Positions 33,115-36,432 of a stretch of 36,432 bases of DNA are shown in pieces. The DNA comes from JBBROS01 sp964246015 (GTDB lineage Bacteria > Pseudomonadota > Alphaproteobacteria > Acetobacterales > Acetobacteraceae). The stretch is from positions 1-36,432 of the forward strand of contig CAXTPG010000040.1 of assembly GCA_964246015.1 (NCBI GenBank). Direction: 5' to 3'. The notes beneath the pieces were generated by a model that worked only from the letters and a program-made list of their open reading frames with translations, was not told the DNA's origin and did no database searches. Both the position numbers and the translations under genes were made by a program. Each line of letters begins with the position of its first letter. The stretch's first letter is position 1.

Positions 33115-34956
33115 ATGCGCTATGACGTGAGCTTCGGCCGGCTCGGTGCCGCCACGCCGGCGGCCCCTGGCCCGGCGTTCCGGCTGGCGGTGCTGGGCGA
33201 TTTCTCGGGCCGGGCGAGCAAGGGGGTGCTCGACACCGGCGCCATGCTGGCCGCCCGCAAGCCGCTGCGGGTCGACGTCGATACGCTCGACGACGTGCTC
33301 GCCCGCCTGGCACCCCGCATCCTGGTGCCGCTGGACGAGGATGGCGGCACGGTCGAGATCGCGCCGGCCACCATGGACGACTTCCACCCCGACCAGCTCG
33401 CCGAGGCGCTCCCGGTCATGGAGGAGCTGCTGACGCTGCGCCGCAACCTGGGCAGCCGCGCCGGCTTCGACCGCGCTGCGAAGGAGGTGCTGTCCTGGGC
33501 CGGCGCCGAGGCCCTGCCGCCGCCCGAAACGCGGCGCGCCCGCGGCGGGGCCATCGCCATGGACCGCAAGCTGGGCGACTTCGCCCGCCTGACCGGCCGC
33601 AAGCCGGCCGCCGAGGCCTCGACCGACGACCTGATCCGCCGCCTGGTCGGCCCGCACATCGTCCCGGCGACCGACAGCCGGCAGGACGCCATGGTCGCCC
33701 GGGTCGATACGGCGCTGTCGGACGCGATGCGCCGCGTGCTGCACCACCCGGAGTTCCAGTCCACCGAGGCGCTGTGGCGCGGGGTCGAGATGCTGGTGCG
33801 CGGGCTGGAGACGGGCGCGCGGCTGCAGATCGTCCTCTATGACATCTCGGCGGAGGAGCTGGCGGCGGACCTCGCGTCCAGCGACGACCTGCGCGAGACG
33901 GCGCTGTATGGGCTGCTGGTGGAACAGCCCGCGGCGGATGCGGATGCCGGCCCGATCAGTTTCCTGGCGGGGCTGTACGGGTTCGAGCTGTCGCCCCCCC
34001 ACGCAGACCTGCTGGGCCGCATGGCGCAACTGGCGGGGGCCGCCGGGGCGCCCTTCGTGGCCGGCATCGGCCCCGACGCGCTGCGCACGCCGGAGCATGA
34101 GTGGCACCCGCTGGTCAGCTCCGCCTGGGCGTCGCTGCGGGGCCTGCCGGCCGCGGCGTATCTGGGCCTCGCTTCCCCGCGGTTCCTGCTGCGGATGCCG
34201 TATGGCAAGCGGACGGACCCGATCGACGCGTTCGCGTTCGAGGAGTTCACGCGCCAGGGTGGGCTGTCGGGCATGCTGTGGGGGCACCCGGCGCTGCTGG
34301 TGGCGAAGCTGGCGGCCGAGGCGTGGTTGTCGGGCGGCCGGGCCATGAAGCTCGGCAGCGTCAGCGTGGTGGGCGAGCTGCCGGTCTATGTCTACCGGGA
34401 CGCGGACGGCGACCAGATCGCGCTTCCCTGCACGGAACGGCTGTTCACGGAACGCCAGTCGGCGCAGGTGTCTTCCGTGGGCGTCATGCCCGTCGTCAGC
34501 CTGCGGGGCCGGCCGGAGGTTCGGGTTGCGGGCTTCGGGTCGTTGGCGGGGCCGCCGCTGGCCGGGCGCTGGGCGCCGGTCGAGATCAAGCCGCCGCCGC
34601 CGCCCAAGCCTGCCGCACCGGTGGCCAAGCCCGCGCCGGCGCCCGCAGCCAAGCCGGCCGCGAAGCCCGCGCCCGCCCCGGCCCCCGCCCCAGCCCCCGC
34701 CCCAGCCCTGGCGCCCCCGCCCGTGGCCGAGGAGGAGGATACGTCCGAGCTGGACGCCCTGCTGGCCGGGCTGGGCGCGACCGACCAGGCCGCTGCCGCC
34801 GCCGCGCCGGCCGCGCCGGACCCCGCGCCGCCCGAACCGGACCAGGACGACGCCGACCTCGACGCGCTGCTGGCGAGCCTGGGGGCCGAGCCGCCGCCCG
34901 CGCCGCCGGACGAGACGGACGCCGACCTCGATGCCTTGCTGGCATCGTTGAAATAG
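33115..34956 (+). CDS. type VI secretion contractile sheath protein, TssB-TssC fusion
   Basis: The product has 613 residues, with GGGAGGG 7 bases before the ATG. Residues 1-125 look like TssB (MRYDVSFGRLG, FRLAVLGDFSGRA, then the ARLAPRILVPLD strand). From about 170 the TssC core follows: DSRQDAMVARVDTALSDAMR, LHHPEFQSTEALWRGVEMLV, YLGLASPRFLLRMPYGKR and DPIDAFAFEEF, ending with the VGVMPVVSLRG strand. These normally come as two separate sheath subunits; here they are one compact chain. The last 110 residues are a Pro/Ala/Lys-rich linker carrying three copies of a motif around LDALLASL (546-553, 582-589, 605-612). Nothing else in the T6SS locus upstream is visible, so this may be its first gene. 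Confidence 0.85.
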   Translation: MRYDVSFGRLGAATPAAPGPAFRLAVLGDFSGRASKGVLDTGAMLAARKPLRVDVDTLDDVLARLAPRILVPLDEDGGTVEIAPATMDDFHPDQLAEALPVMEELLTLRRNLGSRAGFDRAAKEVLSWAGAEALPPPETRRARGGAIAMDRKLGDFARLTGRKPAAEASTDDLIRRLVGPHIVPATDSRQDAMVARVDTALSDAMRRVLHHPEFQSTEALWRGVEMLVRGLETGARLQIVLYDISAEELAADLASSDDLRETALYGLLVEQPAADADAGPISFLAGLYGFELSPPHADLLGRMAQLAGAAGAPFVAGIGPDALRTPEHEWHPLVSSAWASLRGLPAAAYLGLASPRFLLRMPYGKRTDPIDAFAFEEFTRQGGLSGMLWGHPALLVAKLAAEAWLSGGRAMKLGSVSVVGELPVYVYRDADGDQIALPCTERLFTERQSAQVSSVGVMPVVSLRGRPEVRVAGFGSLAGPPLAGRWAPVEIKPPPPPKPAAPVAKPAPAPAAKPAAKPAPAPAPAPAPAPALAPPPVAEEEDTSELDALLAGLGATDQAAAAAAPAAPDPAPPEPDQDDADLDALLASLGAEPPPAPPDETDADLDALLASLK

Positions 34957-34966
34957 CGCCGCGGCC

Positions 34967-35530
34967 TTACGTGAGCCGCAGCACCAGCGTGATCCGGTCC
35001 GCCAGCTCGGGCGAGGCGACGGTCATCGTCTCCCGCAGGAGCCGCTCCGCCGCGACGCCCATGCCGGCCAGGTGGGCTTCCACCAGGCCGCTCCGCAGGT
35101 CCGCCATCTGGGCCGCCATCGGGGGCGCGTCCTGCGGCACGTGGCGTACCAGGGCCAGCGCCGCCTCGGGCCGGTTCAGCGCCAGGTCGGCGGCGGTGCG
35201 GAGCGCGGTCTGCGCGGCATCGTCCAATGCTGCGGACCAGGCGGCGAAGGCGACGATGACCTCGCCCGGGAGGCCCTGGGACTGGCCGCGGGCGCGCCGC
35301 AGGATGGCGGGGTGGATCATCCACATCATTGCGGTGTTGTCGCCCCCGCCATGGCGCCGCCACAACGCGTCGACCGCGGATTTCGACTCGCACGCGATTA
35401 TGTCGATGCTAACATGGGCTGACAGGGTGTTGTTCAGGAGATCGTCGATGTGCTGCTCCCCCAGGACCAGCCAGGCCTGGCCGTTGCATTCCGCCAGTAT
35501 GACGTCCGCCGACGCCCCGTTCTTGACCAT
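34967..35530 (-). CDS. unknown protein in the T6SS locus
   Basis: The product has 187 residues and I recognise no family. The N-terminal third (VILAECNGQAWLVLGEQHID, SIDIIACESKSAVDALWRRH) looks like a compact alpha/beta or alpha domain, and the rest is helical and Ala/Leu-rich. I chose ATG 35530, which has AGGGAGG upstream; the frame stays open to 35578 without support. It is convergent with the sheath fusion (10 bp between stops) and divergent from the FHA gene (63 bp between starts). Being inserted between T6SS genes on the opposite strand, it may be an accessory or regulatory protein, or an immunity-type gene. This is inference. Confidence 0.65.
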   Translation of the reverse strand: MVKNGASADVILAECNGQAWLVLGEQHIDDLLNNTLSAHVSIDIIACESKSAVDALWRRHGGGDNTAMMWMIHPAILRRARGQSQGLPGEVIVAFAAWSAALDDAAQTALRTAADLALNRPEAALALVRHVPQDAPPMAAQMADLRSGLVEAHLAGMGVAAERLLRETMTVASPELADRITLVLRLT

Positions 35531-35593
35531 GCGCGCCTCCCTTTCCGCCCCCGCGCCCGCCGCCCCGCCCGCCGTCATCCGCCCGGGCCGGCC

Positions 35594-36432
35594 ATGGCGC
35601 TGAGGCTCAGCCTGTCCGGCGCGGGGGGCCGCGGTACGCGGACGATCGCCACGGGGACGCTATCCATCGGCCGGGGCGAGCGCAACGATTGGGTGCTGGA
35701 CGACCCCGACCGGCATCTGTCCAAGACGCATTGCGTCGTGGGGCTGGAGGCCGGGCGCTGGGTCCTGACGGACCTCAGCACCAACGGCGTCTACGTCAAC
35801 GGCGCCCGGGAGCCGACCTCACGCGACAGCCGCATCATCCTGACGGACGGCGACTCGTTCCGCCTGGGCGAGTACACGATCGAGGTGGAGGAGACGTCGG
35901 CCGCCGTCGCCTCCCCGCTCGGGCCGGCCGAGGGCGCCGACCCGCTGGACATCGATCCGCTCGACGACCCGCTGGGCCGGCCGCCCGACCCGTCGTTCAG
36001 CCATCCCATCCACCATGCCCCGGCGCAGCGCCGGGTCGACGACCCGTTCGACCGGCAGGACGACAACCAGCGCCGGCCCACGAACCCGGATGACGACCTG
36101 TTCGCCGGGGCGAAGCCCGCGGTCACGTGGCAGGGCCCGTCGCAGCCCGACAACGTCGACGCCAACCGGCACGCGATGCTGATGCCGCGCGTGCTGACGC
36201 CCAACCCGGTCGACATCGACTTCGACGCGCTGATCGGCGACCTGTCGGGCTTGCAGCCGCAGGCGCCGTCCGCGCCGCCTCCCCTGCAACCCGCGCCCCC
36301 TTCCGCCCCGGCCGCCCGCCAACCGGCGCCGCCGTCGCACGATCCGTTCGCCGAGTTCGACGACCTGATGGCACCGGCCCCGGCGCCGCCCCCGCCCACA
36401 CCGCGGGCCGCCCCGCCGCCGCCGCCGCCGCC
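35594..36432 (+). CDS. T6SS-associated FHA-domain protein (TagH/Fha-like), cut by window end
   Basis: The frame is open from ATG 35594 to the end of the window (279 codons, no stop). Residues 1-95 are an FHA phosphothreonine-binding domain with the T6SS-type sequence LSIGRGERNDWVLDDPDRHL. The key residues are Arg27, Ser43, His46, Asn64-Gly65 and Asn69 (STNGVYVNG). After it comes a long acidic, Pro-rich linker with DIDFDALIGDLSGL at 207-220 and a run of proline codons at the window edge. Fha proteins bind phosphothreonine made by PpkA-type kinases and help start T6SS assembly. The C-terminal domain and the rest of the locus lie beyond the edge. Confidence 0.85.
   Translation, partial: MALRLSLSGAGGRGTRTIATGTLSIGRGERNDWVLDDPDRHLSKTHCVVGLEAGRWVLTDLSTNGVYVNGAREPTSRDSRIILTDGDSFRLGEYTIEVEETSAAVASPLGPAEGADPLDIDPLDDPLGRPPDPSFSHPIHHAPAQRRVDDPFDRQDDNQRRPTNPDDDLFAGAKPAVTWQGPSQPDNVDANRHAMLMPRVLTPNPVDIDFDALIGDLSGLQPQAPSAPPPLQPAPPSAPAARQPAPPSHDPFAEFDDLMAPAPAPPPPTPRAAPPPPPP

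Noticed and set aside
36395..36432. CCG trinucleotide run at the right edge
   Set aside because: It encodes the proline linker of the FHA protein; not a separate repeat element.

Overview
The window is very GC-rich (around 70% by eye) and densely coded. It looks like the chromosome of an alphaproteobacterium, most likely order Rhodospirillales and possibly an Acetobacteraceae/Roseomonas-like genus. Pointers are a COQ9-family protein, an alphaproteobacterial-type ribosomal protein S21, a methionine synthase behind an ArsR-methyltransferase regulator, a DUF3297 protein, and a stringent-type rRNA promoter facing out of the left edge. The genus is a guess from gene content, not from a marker alignment.

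Left part (1-4.7 kb), housekeeping. A probable rRNA operon promoter and leader fire leftwards out of the window. Then follow clpB (minus) with a heat-shock-type promoter, a 26-residue membrane microprotein, COQ9 and peptide deformylase (def-coq9 overlap by ATGA), and divergently rpsU. From 4.7 to 10.0 kb is a carbohydrate-utilisation cassette: LacI-family repressor, a perfect 14-bp LacI-type palindrome in the next promoter, a galactonate-dehydratase-like enolase-superfamily enzyme with two altered active-site positions, a sugar-binding protein and two permeases. No ABC ATPase is present. From 10.0 to 12.1 kb a PaiB-like flavin-binding protein and a MocR/PdxR regulator are divergent.

Middle part (12.2-26.8 kb), envelope and glycan genes. 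Six tightly spaced minus-strand genes run from 24.6 down to 13.8 kb: type I secretion ABC exporter, HlyD adaptor, Sel1-repeat protein, a 974-residue TPR-GT2-GT4 protein, a protein with hydrophobic-W-like repeats and a histone-H1-like tail, and a GT4 glycosyltransferase. More glycosyltransferases flank them on the plus strand (12.2 and 25.3 kb). The order suggests one secretion/glycosylation unit whose cargo is not obvious. This is one of the two best candidates for an undescribed system.

Right part (26.9-36.4 kb). It holds a MAPEG-family protein; a lower-GC pair of overlapping small unknown genes (a 93-residue soluble protein and a 103-residue coiled-coil membrane protein; the other candidate); a Cys-rich unknown gene divergent from a SahR-like ArsR-methyltransferase regulator, with a 7-8-7 inverted repeat between them; full-length cobalamin-dependent metH translationally coupled to that regulator; and DUF3297. 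The right edge enters a type VI secretion locus with a fused TssB-TssC sheath protein, an unknown divergent gene, and an FHA protein cut by the window end. The sheath fusion and the FHA protein share an acidic Leu-Asp-Ala-Leu-type motif in their disordered tails.

No CRISPR array, transposase, integrase or tRNA was seen.
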